A DNA stretch of 64,000 bases from Phanerochaete sordida (GCA_019973155.2 BPQB01000006.1:186001-250000), one strand, 5' to 3'; shown: positions 10,252 to 21,259, numbered from the stretch's first letter. Notes: a model not told the origin generated them from the sequence alone. Numbers and translations: made by a program.

Positions 10252-11842
10252 TTAAACGTCGGAGACCGCACTGAGCAGTCCGGCGCGTCCAGCAGGGCCG
10301 ACGCCCTCGCCGCTCTCGTCCTTGATTGTGGAGGCAGAGATCCCACTGCCGCCAGCGACCTGCCCGACGACGTCGCTCTGGAGGTGCATCGGCACGAACA
10401 CGACCTTGCTCTGCGCGCTCTTCGCCATCTGCTGGAGCGCCTCGAGCTGGCGGATCTGCATCGCGGCGGGGCTCGCGAGGATGTCGGCGGCCTGGCGCAT
10501 GAGGCGCGCGGCGTCGACCTCCGCGCGCGCGGCGATGACCTTGCTCTCGCCGATGCGCTTCTGCTGCGCCGCGCTGCTGAGCGACGCGGACACCTCGGGC
10601 GAGAAGATGATGTCCTTGATGAGGATGCCCTCGATCGACACGCCCCACTTGTCCGCGACGTCGCCGACGATCTCGGCGATCTCGAACGCGATCGCCTCGC
10701 GCTCCGTCACGACCGACTGCACCGCCCGCGCGCCCACGACGTGCCGCAGCGTCGTCTGCGCACGCTCGATGAGCGCCTGTCGCAGGTCGGTGATGCCAAA
10801 CGCGGCGCGGTACGGGTTCGTGATCTGGAAGTAGATGACAGAGTCGCTGTGGGCGCCGCGTCAGAACAGCCTCGGGGACAGTGCGCGAGCACGTACATCT
10901 CGACATCGACATTATCCCGAGTGATGACCTTCTGGCGGCCGATGGGACTGATCTGGATCTTGACGTCCACGACGCGCAGGGATTCTGTGCAGACGTTGAC
11001 CTGGACGAGACCAGGATCCACAGACTTGTAGAACTGGCCGAAGCGCGAGACAAGACCAACGGAGCCTGGAGCAGTGGGGTTAGGACGTATGACGTTAGAT
11101 GTGAGATAACGAACCTTGTTGGACATTGCGGAAGGGATTGGGAAGGGGACAGCAAGGGATGGCGCCGCACAAACCGACGCATACGCCAAACGATTGCAGC
11201 AGGCTCCCGTAGAGGCCATGGGTGACCTAGAAGGATGGCAGCCAGTCAGCATCATGGATCATACCATCGAAAGCTCGATCGCAAAAGGAAGCTGCGAAAG
11301 CAGTATCCACGGTAGGCAACTGAATACCGTAAATCGCGCTCAGCTAGGCGCCACCGCGCTTGCGGGACCAAGCAAGCGGAGGCTCTGCATCTGCGCAGCG
11401 AAGGGTGCTTGGGGGGCTATGAGCACCAGAGAGCATCGCGTGACGGCGTGAGCGACGCGCACACTCCGGAAGATGGCCGCGAAGTGCACGAGTGCTGTTG
11501 TTGCAGGCTTGGCTGGAGTGCTCTGGAGCATACCAGGTGCTCGCCAAAACCAGCTCGGGAAGGAGTGCGGTGGGGTGTTCTGGAGACAATCTTCGCCCAT
11601 AACCCGAACATCGGATGCTTACCTCTCCGGTACCAAGATCCTGCGCGTACGAAGGCTACACGGACGGGGTATATGAGGCACAGACGGGAAACGACGAGCG
11701 GGAGGCGCACCTGCATCTCGCTGCGCTTCAGCGGCTGCACCTTGATGACATGCGCTTCACCACCAAGCGGCTTCTTGCCGTTCGCGACGCGGCTCGGCGG
11801 GTAGAGGTGGTCGTCGGTCACTGAGTGTTCCGTTGAGCTCAT
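10252..11842 (-). CDS. Stomatin-like SPFH (band 7) membrane protein
   Basis: Five exons (11842-11711, 11655-11623, 11226-11115, 11065-10897, 10846-10252) give 346 residues. Stomatins are monotopic membrane scaffolds that oligomerise in cholesterol- or ergosterol-rich domains. The N-terminal 55 residues are polar. A hydrophobic re-entrant hairpin follows (SLLQSFGVCVGLCGAIPCC), then the SPFH domain beginning QGSVGLVSRFGQFYKSVDPG and running through DNVDVEIDSVIYFQITNPYR and EREAIAFEIAEIVGDVADKW. The C-terminal helix (AAQQKRIGESKVIAARAEVD) is the usual oligomerisation coiled coil. Exon 2 is only 33 bases, and the intron after it (11622-11227) is 396 bases, far longer than others in the window. 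The join of exons 2 and 3 is supported by the family pattern GTGEVTHGLYG. Confidence 0.85.
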
Positions 11843-13261
11843 GGTGGTCTGGAGGAAGGCGTACGCTAGCCGAGGCCTGTGCAGACGCACCTTGCGGGGC
11901 ATCATGATCCACTACATTTCCACGTGAGCTGCCCTGGCTTGGCGTCCGCGGGGGCTTCATGTCTGGCTCGTAGGGCGTCGACATGTCTTTGCGTGTGGGG
12001 AGCTCGAGGTCGGCCAGGATTGCGCGCGGAGGGTGCTCGTGAGACGGACGGGGGCTGACCTCTGGCCACTGGACAGGAGCCCACGCTTTTATGCGTCTCG
12101 ACGCATCCCAGAACCATTCTGTTCGTGTTGGATCCGCAGTCGGGTCGTATGGCAGCGAGATTGGTTCCGATGGCGGCGGCACACACGCTAATTCATCGCT
12201 AACTCCCCTCGAATTCAAGGGGTCCGATATGCCCAGATTGAGCTACCGGCTTCTCGGCAGGGCCTGCTAACCTCTCAGGGCTATGCTGCGCTCGAACCAA
12301 GCCATGCTAGCCAAGTGAGTTTTTTGTGCAAGCATAGGAGACTTCTGATCCTCATGTCTGCGTTGCCTATGCCCCACGTTCGCCGATTGCGGGGGCTGTG
12401 CTGTGCATAGCACCCCGATCGTCGTCTGCCAGGAATTTGCGCAACCTGAAACCATTTTCATGGGTAAATAACTTCGGCATCCACATATGGCATGTCTAGT
12501 GGTTCGCCAGGAACTGAATGGGCGTGTGCGTTGCGCAGTCGTCCCATGACGCCTGCCTCTGATTCGTGTCAGCCCAGATGCACCGCATTGTATGAAGGAC
12601 GCCCTACGCTATCGAATCCACTCCGCGGATGCTCCAGGGCTCCCGAACGCTGTTCTCGAGAATGTTGTCTGCAAACCGAGTGCGCGTACCGCACCGGTTC
12701 ATTGCGCTGCGATAGCCCACGCTGCGATCTTTGTCACCCGACGGACGCCAGCGACATATCCACTTCGACGTCGCGCCATCGACAGCATCCCACATATCTG
12801 CGCGTCCCACGCGTGCGGAGCGCGGCATAGCCTGAGCAGTTGGCAGCAACTCGCCATCCGGATCCGGATCGCGCAGGTCCGTGCCCCGACCTGCGCAGTC
12901 GAGCTCTCGATGCCCCGGGGCAAGCCTCAGACGGCGTCCTCGACGTGCGACGCCACCGTCCACACGCTCTTCATTGCAAGTCGGCTCCGATGCCCCGCAC
13001 CCTCCGTGATCCCAGCACGTCCGTGCGCAGGCAGCGGGGCTATCGTTTCGTCCCGCGGAACGACACGGATGGGTCGCAGTGTACGTCACGGGGTTCGAGG
13101 GGAAATGCCCATTGGCCCACGCCCGGGCGCTTTGCGCCACAAAGCTGGATAGACTCGCCAAGACTCGTTGTGCTGGATGGCGCCCAGAGTCCGAGAACGA
13201 CCGGCCGCAGTCGTGCCCCTGCTGCGCTATGTTCGCCGTGCAGCATTTGCGGCCTCAGATA
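11843..13261. other. Intergenic region upstream of the stomatin gene
   Basis: About 1.4 kb between the stomatin start and the first CACTG element. Open frames near 185 residues occur on both strands at 12592-13161, and a 153-residue one at 11757-12218 overlaps the stomatin start, but all lack recognisable sequence. I regard them as chance frames. The stomatin promoter should lie at the left end. Confidence 0.4.
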
Positions 13262-13449
13262 CACTGCGGGGGCAGACCAATGTTCTGGCCCAGAACATTG
13301 GAAAGAACATCGTGGGAATAGAAACAATGTTCCCACGATGTTCTTGCCAGGAACATGGCAGGAACATTGTGAATATTCCGAAGGGGGATATTCACAATGT
13401 TCTGCCTCGGAAAATTCCATATGTTCTCCTCATGTTCTTGCTCGGAACA
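13262..13449 (+). repeat. Left terminal inverted repeat of the 629-base element
   Basis: Pairs with 13703-13890 in inverted orientation. Both arms contain the same series of nested GAACAT/ATGTTC palindromes and stay nearly identical for about 188 bases, suggesting recent insertion or conversion between arms. Confidence 0.8.
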
Positions 13450-13702
13450 TCAGGAGAACATTGGACATTTAACATGTGATAACATCCTTTGTTATCGGCC
13501 TCATGGCCCTCGCATGTTCTGGCCGGGAACAGTTTGAATATCCCGTATGTCATAGCCAAATATGGTATGTTCTTCGTATGTTTTGACCAAAAATACCAAA
13601 TAGGGTTGATATCGTGTCAAATATGTACATAAGAACATCGTAAGAACATTCAATGTGATTCTGAACAAAACATGGCCAGAAACATGCATCATGTTCTTGC
13701 CA

Positions 13703-13890
13703 TGTTCTGAGCAGGAACATGAGGAGAGCATGTGGAATTTTCCGAGGCAGAACATTGTGAATGTCCCCCCTCGGAATATTCACAATGTTCCTGCCATGTT
13801 CCTGGCAAGAACATCGTGGGAACATTGTTTCTATTCCCACGATGTTCTTTCCAATGTTCTGGGCCAGAACATCGGTCCGCCCCCGCAGTG
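13703..13890 (-). repeat. Right terminal inverted repeat of the 629-base element
   Basis: Inverted copy of 13262-13449. Differences from the left arm include A/G changes beside the terminal GGGGGC and within the stretch before the ATTCACAATGTTC palindrome. Confidence 0.8.
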
Positions 13891-13893
13891 ATA

Positions 13894-14504
13894 ATGCACT
13901 GTCGGCAGCGGCACTGCCGGCATGGTCGGCAGAGCGGCAGTGCGCTTGGATTGAGGATCTACGCCGTAATTTGACCTGGGGGGTTTGAAGCTTGGAGATG
14001 AATCCGCGCGGCACAAGACGACGGCTTTGAGTCTTGCGACGCGTTGCAGTGCAGCCACGATCGGCGCAGCAGTTCGCTCCAAATCCGCTATTCAAGGGTG
14101 TATCTGGTCGTCACATGAGCTCATGCGTTGGCAGTTGTGAAGCACTGCCTGCCAGCGTAAGTGACGAGGCGCGACGACTGAGCGGGAGGACTTCGGCGGC
14201 ACCAGCATCATACAACGTGACCCCCTGACACCGAAGACCCGGTGAACCCCTTACCGCGCTCAGTACGGCTCGCGCTGCGCGCTATGCCTCATAAATCCCA
14301 TCTGGTTTTGAGGAAATAAAATTCTGCGAGGTCTTGTGCAGCACAGCGAACGAATGAGACGGTTATATTGCTTCGCCGAGGGCGACGGCACGAGCGAACA
14401 TGAACGGGCTGGGCAAAGCGCGGGGAAAACAGACGCCTGCGCCACCACGGATGCCTGGCCAAAAGTGGACACAGCAGCACGTGGCAAGCATTTTCACCAC
14501 CGCC
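13894..14504. promoter_or_regulatory. Region upstream of RRP7
   Basis: About 600 bases between the small transposon and the RRP7 start. The transposon thus lies close enough to influence the RRP7 promoter. No other gene or clear promoter motif is visible. Confidence 0.35.
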
Positions 14505-15517
14505 ATGTCCGGTCCCTCCTCCCTCGCCGGCTTCACGCCCATTCCCGTCCAGTACTCGTCCTCCTCCACACACTACATATATGCACGGACGCACACAGGC
14601 TCCAAGAAGGGCGCAGCCCAGCAGGACGCCCTGCCCGAGGGGCGAACGCTCTTCCTCGTGAACGTACCGCCGGACGCCACGGAACGGGAGTTGACGCTGC
14701 TCTTCAAGCAAAGCGGGACTGTAGAGCGGGTCGTCTTCGACGGAGATGGCCAGGCGGAAGAGGAGGAAGAATTTAACGACAGCGACGAAGACGAGGATGA
14801 GGAGGGCATGAGCGGCGTCGAGGCAGAACCAGATGCAGAGGCAGCGCATCCGCGGAAAAAGCGGAAAGTCGCCAAAGACGAGACCCCCCAAATAATACCT
14901 CTCCCAACACACACAATACGGACACTGCGACGTACGGGCCGCAGCGCACACGTCGTCTTCCTTGACGCCTCCTCCGTGTCCCGCGCGCTCTCCGGCGTAA
15001 AAGCACGGCCGTGGCCGCGCGACCCCGACGCGCCGTCGGGGCTCGCGCACTACCTCGCGCAGCACGCGGCACTGCGTCCGCCGCTCGACGTCGTGCGCGC
15101 ACACGCGGACTCGTGGATGGCGCACTTCGAGTTCGTGCAGGCGAAGAAGCGGCACGCGAGCCAGTACCGCAAGGGCGAGGCGCAGGTCGACGCGGACGGC
15201 TTCACGCTCGTCACGCGCGGCGGCGCGTACGGGCAGGCCGTCGGCGGCGGCGTCGCCGTCGCGAGCAAGCGCTTCCAGCAGACCGGTACGGCGTCGAAGC
15301 GGACGCGCAAGAGCAAGAAGGAGCCGATGGAGAAGGAGGCGTTCTATGCGTTCCAGATACACGAGAAGAAGCGCAAGGGTACGTGTATCTTCTCGTTTTT
15401 GCCTGTCGATGTGGTGCTCATCCCGTCCCAGAGATCATGGACCTCAGGTCGAAATGGGAGGAAGACAAGGCGAAGGTCGAGAAACTCAAGGAGAGCCGCA
15501 AGTTCAAGCCATACTAG
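14505..15517 (+). CDS. RRP7: Ribosomal RNA-processing protein 7
   Basis: Rrp7 is a nucleolar UTP-C/90S pre-ribosome component needed for 18S rRNA maturation. Two exons (14505-15378, 15432-15517) give 319 residues. The N-terminal half has an RRM-like domain (RTLFLVNVPPDATERELTLL) interrupted by an acidic insertion and a basic stretch (RKKRKVAK) that could be a nuclear signal. The C-terminal Rrp7 domain is clear: PMEKEAFYAFQIHEKKRK, then the second exon EIMDLRSKWEEDKAKVEKLK ending in RKFKPY, the family's typical terminus. I chose the ATG at 14505 (MSGPSSLAGF). An in-frame ATG 35 codons upstream at 14400 is possible, but the extra sequence looks untranslated. Confidence 0.92.
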
Positions 15518-16426
15518 GTCATCTCTATACGTCTTTTGTCGGCTCCTTGGATATCCCTTCCCACTGCTTTGCTGCTATCATATTGTTGATCCCCACGCTC
15601 CCCAGAACTGTGCCTCTCGCGAACAGCAATGTCTTAAAGGCACGTCGTGGCCCTATCGGCGACCCTCGGGCCGTCCAGTCTGGCTTTGCGCACCTTGTGC
15701 GACGGGCGCGAGCGGATTTGCTCCCAAAGCGTCGCTAAATAGCGGCACACCCGGACTTGTCTAACGGCCGCAGCTAAATCTCGTCTAGGCTCGGTGCAGC
15801 ATTGTGCCTGCGTCGGGTCCATCCTTGTCGCGCGAGTCGGCTCATGGCGGCGAGCAGAGCTGTAGAATAGAGCTGTCCCACCGCCGGGAGCACAGCGCGC
15901 AAGGGGGATCATCTCAGCCATGGCGATTCTGTCTCTGTCTATCTGCTCGCGCGGTCGATTTCGGTGCATTGCTGCGCTCGAGAGAATGTCCAAGCATCTA
16001 CGCGCGAAAACGGACCCGATGTCTCACCCGACTGTGAGGATATTTGATTAACATTCGTATGAATATCGAGAAACGGCAGCAGGGACTCAGGATATTTACC
16101 TCCTTTCCATCGACTAGCGAGACGGAAGGCGGCTCCGTGTCGCGCTGATCATGATCATGACCTCCTTATTTATGGTAAAGGATGTATTGATCGTGGGAAG
16201 TCTGGCTTCATAAGTATCATCAAAGAACGGTTAAGCAGCACTTTGAAGAGGGTAAGAAGACTCTGTTACTGCTTAGTTATTACGGACGCCGGTGATCTTT
16301 GTGGCACAGGCGTCTCCGGACTTCAGTTCTAGTCGTCGGCATCGTTGGTACGTACCGGCCTTCGCACCCGTACAGATGGCTTATGTTATAATTTTATGAT
16401 ATTCGTCAGGTCATTGGGTATCTGCG
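15518..16426. other. Intergenic region between RRP7 and the PPR gene
   Basis: About 900 bases, GC-rich to about 15900 and AT-rich from 16030 to 16430. It must contain the RRP7 3' end and the PPR promoter. No gene or repeat is recognisable. Confidence 0.4.
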
Positions 16427-18820
16427 ATGCTGAAGCGAGCCTCGGGTTCCGCGAATCTGCGGCCACCGTGGGGACGCGTTCGCTCTCCGCACGCCTACGC
16501 TTCGGCTGCCTCCGCCCATCCCCCGCTCCCCTTGACCGTCTCTAGTCTCCTTCAGAAGCGGTTCTCACACGCGCAGTCGACATCTGGCCGCCATCTTCAC
16601 GCTTCCTTCCTTTCTCCGCCTCCCGCCGAGCCCCTCCCCGATGCCTCGCCTACTACCGACGATCCCTCCTCGGAGCCCACGCGGGCCTCCAACCAGTCAC
16701 GACCAGACTTGGTATCCTCTGTTTTGTCGGATGCAGAAGTCCTGATGCAGAACGAGGCTACGGTCATGGATCTTTTCCGGCAGCTGGAGACTGCCCTTCA
16801 GCAGAGAGACTTTACGGAGGTCTCGGTGCTCTGGTCGCAGCTGCGGAAGTTTGGCCCTGGCAACCCCAGCCCCCTGCGCTCACGACGCTTTTTCGAAATG
16901 TACTCGGACATCATATGCTCAATACACACATCCTTGTATCAGGTTCCCCCTGCCGCACTCCCATGTCTCGTTGATATCCTCGTCCATTCTGCCGTCGTTG
17001 GTGCCAACACAGGAGCGGAGGCGCAGATGAGATTATTCTTCACGCAAAATAATCCAAGGGCTGCGCTTGAATTCGCCATTCAGATGACTACGGCCCTGAA
17101 ATCTCGACGCGAGAAGCTTTCCGCGATATCGCGCCGTGGCCTCAATATAGAGTATGTTCGTATGATTGCGTACCCTGCCGGCACTTTGGTCCGCAGCCTG
17201 CACGAGCGACTCATAGCATATGGTATCGCGACGGCCTTCAAGCTGGACGACTTCGGCTCGCTTTTATGTCTTTTCCCTCTGCTTGCTCAGCCTCGTGCCC
17301 TGCGAGGTGCCGTCACGGTAGTCGCAGAGGAGAACGGCTTACCGAGGGACCGACTCGTGGATTGGACGATGCGCCTCTGCAACCTCAACATACTAGGACT
17401 TCCAATTGCCACTTTTGGTGCATTTATCTCCAAAGTTTCGACCGGGACATACAGAAATACCACGGCCCAAGTGACGCACATCGCTGCGCGTCTGACCGAG
17501 GAGCTCTCGCGAAATAGCCCTCTGGTCACGTTGGACCCCGCCGCGATCTCTACTGCAAGCCATCCCTTGATCATATTTTCCGAAAAGCATTGGGCCATCC
17601 TCATGCGCAGCCTCATTGTCGCACGTCACTTGGAGGAAGCGGAGCGCTTCTGGCTGGAAATGCACAAGCTCTCTGGAAGAACACCGCCACTCGTCCAAGC
17701 AGCTATCATCGAGGGCTTCGCGTCATCGAAGAATTTCACCCGCGCGCGAGCAGTATGGCGGGCCTTCGTATCTACGAAGACGCCTCCCGCAGCGGTCGTA
17801 TATCGAGCATATCTCAAGGCTCTATTCCTCGAGGGTAGCGCGGCGGACGCGATGGCCGAATTCAAGCTCTTCGAGAAAGAGCTACGAAAGAGGCCCGCGC
17901 ATGACAGCGGGGATGACCCTGGAAGAACCTCTGTCTTTAACGTCGTGCTCGAGTGGCTGGTGGGCCAGCGTCGTATTGATGACGCGCGAACCCTCTTGGA
18001 CCGCATGAAGAAGAAAGGACCGCAGCCGGACGTCACCTCGTTCAACATGCTATTGAAGCACTATCGCGAGACCAAGGACGTGCGAGCCATCTCCGGCGTC
18101 ATGCAGGAGCTGGTAGCCCTTGGAATGCATGGTGACGTCTACACCGCATCCGTCCTCCTCCCTGCTGTTCTCTCCGTGCGTACAGATGCGGTCCACCTCG
18201 TTCTGGCACTACTCCGTCAGAGCAGGACGGTCGTCGACCTAGACACCTATTACACCCTTATGAACCACCTCGTTCGCGCGGACGAAGACGCGGGCTTTGA
18301 GGCTGCCGTAGCTGTCCTCGACTACATGGAAGCGGACGAGCCCGAGTATGCACCCACCGGCCGTGTACTGGGAGCTGTGCTCGAGGGCGTCGAACGCAGA
18401 GTGTGGAGCAACCCCAAGCTTGCTGAACACTATCGGCGTGTTATCATGGCCAAGATGTATCGACGGAATGGCAAGGGTGTCGTGATCTCCGAGCGTTTCA
18501 CCAAGAAGATCATACTGGCATGCTGCGAAAACCCCACGTCAGATGGGATCCACCGCGCGATGGTGTACTACCGCAAACACATGAACCTGAAGAAGCGCAC
18601 GGAGAACAGCAAGTTGGATGGCTCTTTATGGACCACCTTCCTTTCCCAACTTATCCGAAGGAGCGAATGGGCATGTGTGGACGAGCTGGTGCGTGATTTC
18701 CACGAGAGCGGCGTGGTGCTACCCGAATCGCCTATTCGCAACATTCTGCTATCGCTTGCTCAGGCGCGGAACAGCAATGTCACTGACTATGTGGAGGACA
18801 ACACGGAGGAATGGATGTAA
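16427..18820 (+). CDS. Pentatricopeptide-repeat protein, probably mitochondrial
   Basis: A single exon encodes 797 residues. The N-terminus is rich in Arg, Ser and Ala and poor in acidic residues for about 65 residues, consistent with a mitochondrial presequence. The middle and C-terminal regions have helical repeats of PPR type, best seen in SVFNVVLEWLVGQRRIDDAR and PDVTSFNMLLKHYRETKDVR, followed by DVYTASVLLPAVL and DTYYTLMNHLVRADED. PPR proteins bind organellar RNA and act in processing, stability or translation. I cannot assign the RNA target or a yeast orthologue. Lack of introns in a 2.4-kb gene is unusual beside its neighbours. Confidence 0.85.
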   Translation: MLKRASGSANLRPPWGRVRSPHAYASAASAHPPLPLTVSSLLQKRFSHAQSTSGRHLHASFLSPPPAEPLPDASPTTDDPSSEPTRASNQSRPDLVSSVLSDAEVLMQNEATVMDLFRQLETALQQRDFTEVSVLWSQLRKFGPGNPSPLRSRRFFEMYSDIICSIHTSLYQVPPAALPCLVDILVHSAVVGANTGAEAQMRLFFTQNNPRAALEFAIQMTTALKSRREKLSAISRRGLNIEYVRMIAYPAGTLVRSLHERLIAYGIATAFKLDDFGSLLCLFPLLAQPRALRGAVTVVAEENGLPRDRLVDWTMRLCNLNILGLPIATFGAFISKVSTGTYRNTTAQVTHIAARLTEELSRNSPLVTLDPAAISTASHPLIIFSEKHWAILMRSLIVARHLEEAERFWLEMHKLSGRTPPLVQAAIIEGFASSKNFTRARAVWRAFVSTKTPPAAVVYRAYLKALFLEGSAADAMAEFKLFEKELRKRPAHDSGDDPGRTSVFNVVLEWLVGQRRIDDARTLLDRMKKKGPQPDVTSFNMLLKHYRETKDVRAISGVMQELVALGMHGDVYTASVLLPAVLSVRTDAVHLVLALLRQSRTVVDLDTYYTLMNHLVRADEDAGFEAAVAVLDYMEADEPEYAPTGRVLGAVLEGVERRVWSNPKLAEHYRRVIMAKMYRRNGKGVVISERFTKKIILACCENPTSDGIHRAMVYYRKHMNLKKRTENSKLDGSLWTTFLSQLIRRSEWACVDELVRDFHESGVVLPESPIRNILLSLAQARNSNVTDYVEDNTEEWM

Positions 18821-18921
18821 AGCTGTATTCCGAGCTGCTTCAATTCTGTACTCTGTTATGCAATAGAATCGCTTTACAAGATGGGTGTCTGTACACAAGG
18901 AGTCCCGAAGATTCATGTGCT

Positions 18922-20937
18922 TTAGGAGTCCAACTCTGCCCCTGCGACGAAGGTACGCCTCCATAAGACCTTTCGATTCCCAGATCTACGAATACACGTG
19001 AGTTCCTCGACGACGTCTTTGAGCCCCGCCGCAGCGTCATCGTCGACCTCCGGGTCGTCCAGTACGAGGTTCCGAAGCTTCTTCGCAGGGCTCGCGCACC
19101 GCTTCCCGAGCGACCCCACCAGGCTTTCGGCACAGTGGACCATCTCGTATTGGCTACGTCCAGCGAGATAGAGCTCCTGAAGGTTCGGAAACAACGGTCC
19201 CGCGTCGCCCGCATCCAAGGCAAGCCCATCAACGAGCCCAGTTACGAGTGGACCCGTGACACTGAGCACGCGGAGGGAGCGAGCGTGCTCGGACCACGCG
19301 AGGAACTGCCCTAGGATCTTGTCATGCACGATTCGTATCGCGTGCAATGTTTCAGCAACCTGTGGTGCGAGGTAAGGCGGCAAGGACTTTGGGAATTCGT
19401 TTGGTATGAAGCTCATGAACATCTGCATTACTATGCTGTCAGTGTTTCTCGCATTTACGCTTGACGCAATTACGAGCCTCTCCAGGTCGCCGAGCGGGAG
19501 GTGCGTGCGAAGGGCGTCTGAGGTGCTCCACAAATCGCGCGCAGGCGTTTGTTGGGCCAGAGTGGAAGAGATAGGTTTCAAGATGCGCGCGATGGTAATC
19601 GTGAACAGCGGAAGCGGGCGCTGAGCGGCCTGCGGCCTGCCCTCGAGCTCCGCAAGTGGGGTGTCCACGTCGTGCCAGCCCGTCACGGTCACAGCAGTGT
19701 GCCCTCCCGGTGTGGTCCGAGGCGCAGCTTCGATGATGAGGGTGCGCAGGACTTTGGGCGGAGAGCCTGCACTGCCACGCAGCAGCTCAGCACCGATTAT
19801 CGAGCACAGACGCGTGTACTCGCTGGCGGAGGTCTCGTGGTCATGGGGAAGTTTGACGTGAACGGAGATGCCTGCGGGTGGAGAGATGTGGGCGAGAAGC
19901 AGCTCTGCTTGCTGAGCACCGTCCTCATCCGAGCTGGAGACTTCCAGTAGCTGCAGCTTGGGGAGTGCAACGGGAGATATCCCAAGGGGACGCGCGGTAG
20001 TAACAATTCCTTGCTGTAAGTCGCGCGGGAAGGGGGGTGGACTCTCTAGAACGTGGAGCTCCTTAAGAGAGAGTAGGGTGCTCAGGGATTCGAATAAAGT
20101 CTTCCATACAGCTAGCGGTGAGCTGTCGCCCCACTTCGTGTTCGATAGCGACAGCTCTCGCAGTGTTCGCGAAAACAGCTGGGAGCTTTGCACAAACGGC
20201 GCAAGGGTGAGTTCTAAGACCTCGCCAGAGGACCATCCATGCGGCTCGAAGACTAGCGGAGGCCAGGCTTGGTCACTATCGTTGAAGCTCTGCAGCATTC
20301 CGGGGGGCCCTCTTCTGCTCCAGTTGAGATGAGTGAGGTGCGGGAATTTGAAATTGCCACTATGCATGAGGGCTGCAAGAGCTTCGCTACTGAATTGACT
20401 GCAGTTGAAGGTCAGCGTCTTAACGCGGTGCGCGTGCTTCAAGACGAGGTTCCATGCTGCAACTGTGCCCTCGAGCGGAGTGGAGATGGTGGTGAGCGGC
20501 GTGTTCCTCAAGCGTGCGAGATATATCACGAGCTGCTCGACCGGAGCGGAGATGATGGTGAGCGGCATGTTCTTCGAGCGTGCGAGATACGTCCCGAGCG
20601 GCTCGAGCGGCTGAGTAACGTGGATTGTCGTCCACAGCCCGCAGGCACCCAGGGCGGCGCCACGCCACCGCTGGCACACCCATGCGATGGTCATCCAGCC
20701 GTGCAAGCGGCGAGCTGGGCCGTGAGTTCGATCACGAAAGACCGAAGCGGCCCAAAGCGCGACATGGCAGAGGAAGACTTCCAGCAGGACCTCGTTGGGT
20801 AGCGCACTCGTAAAGTTGGATGAATGAAGGGTCTTGCGCGACTGTGACGTATTGGACGGGTGCGAGGCCTTCGACGGCTGAAGAGCCTCGACGCTTGTCA
20901 AGGCGGCGGTGGGATATTCGCTCGGTATTGGGTCCAT
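18922..20937 (-). CDS. F-box protein with a leucine-rich C-terminal region
   Basis: An uninterrupted frame gives 671 residues from the ATG at 20937. An in-frame ATG lies 76 codons upstream, but the extra residues look untranslated. Around residues 45-110 an F-box-like domain is visible (LPNEVLLEVFLCHVA, then WMTIAWVCQRWRGAALGACG followed by LWTTI). F-box proteins link substrates to the SCF ubiquitin ligase through Skp1. The rest has irregular leucine-rich segments, as in the greatly expanded F-box families of Agaricomycetes. An in-frame tandem duplication of about 25 residues follows the F-box (YLARSKNMPLTIIS and YLARLRNTPLTTIS). The target is unknown. It converges on the PPR gene with only 100 bases between stop codons. 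Confidence 0.75.
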   Translation of the reverse strand: MDPIPSEYPTAALTSVEALQPSKASHPSNTSQSRKTLHSSNFTSALPNEVLLEVFLCHVALWAASVFRDRTHGPARRLHGWMTIAWVCQRWRGAALGACGLWTTIHVTQPLEPLGTYLARSKNMPLTIISAPVEQLVIYLARLRNTPLTTISTPLEGTVAAWNLVLKHAHRVKTLTFNCSQFSSEALAALMHSGNFKFPHLTHLNWSRRGPPGMLQSFNDSDQAWPPLVFEPHGWSSGEVLELTLAPFVQSSQLFSRTLRELSLSNTKWGDSSPLAVWKTLFESLSTLLSLKELHVLESPPPFPRDLQQGIVTTARPLGISPVALPKLQLLEVSSSDEDGAQQAELLLAHISPPAGISVHVKLPHDHETSASEYTRLCSIIGAELLRGSAGSPPKVLRTLIIEAAPRTTPGGHTAVTVTGWHDVDTPLAELEGRPQAAQRPLPLFTITIARILKPISSTLAQQTPARDLWSTSDALRTHLPLGDLERLVIASSVNARNTDSIVMQMFMSFIPNEFPKSLPPYLAPQVAETLHAIRIVHDKILGQFLAWSEHARSLRVLSVTGPLVTGLVDGLALDAGDAGPLFPNLQELYLAGRSQYEMVHCAESLVGSLGKRCASPAKKLRNLVLDDPEVDDDAAAGLKDVVEELTCIRRSGNRKVLWRRTFVAGAELDS

Positions 20938-21259
20938 ATGAGAAATGGTGTATGGGATATGGAAGTTCTGATTGAAGCTCAATGAGCTCCCGCTGTGATG
21001 GCCAAGGTGTGTGCTTACTCGCAGAATCTCTTCCCTCTCAGCAGAAAGTCGAGCTGGTGAGAGTTCAGACGGACCTATACACGTGTTGACGTTGAGAACT
21101 AGGGCCGGGTCGGCAGATGAACGCCCGAAGACCTCGGACACCTTTGTGCATGGCTGCACGCACACGAAGGTCGACCTATTCCATCCAAGCTCAACACTGG
21201 TATACTGCGCATCGCGCGCACACTACAACAACAGGAGGACAAGCAAACGCACGAACAGA

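Larger units (their letters stand above)
13262..13890. mobile_element. Short non-autonomous CACTG-ended DNA transposon (CACTA/CMC-like MITE)
   Basis: The element is 629 bases. It begins CACTGCGGGGGC and ends with the reverse complement GCCCCCGCAGTG, and is flanked on both sides by ATA (13259-13261 and 13891-13893), a 3-base target duplication. The terminal inverted repeats are about 188 bases each (13262-13449 and 13703-13890), differing at roughly eight positions by eye. Short words GAACAT/ATGTTC occur about 27 times in both orientations, many as local palindromes such as AATGTTCTGGCCCAGAACAT. CACTA-superfamily elements have CACTA/CACTG ends, 3-base duplications and arrays of short subterminal transposase-binding words, which fits. 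No transposase is encoded, so mobilisation would need a partner elsewhere. The long repeats make a foldback origin an alternative. Confidence 0.82.

Noticed and set aside
12592..13161. Overlapping open frames near 185 residues on both strands
   Set aside because: Neither has recognisable sequence; simultaneous opening on both strands suggests composition.
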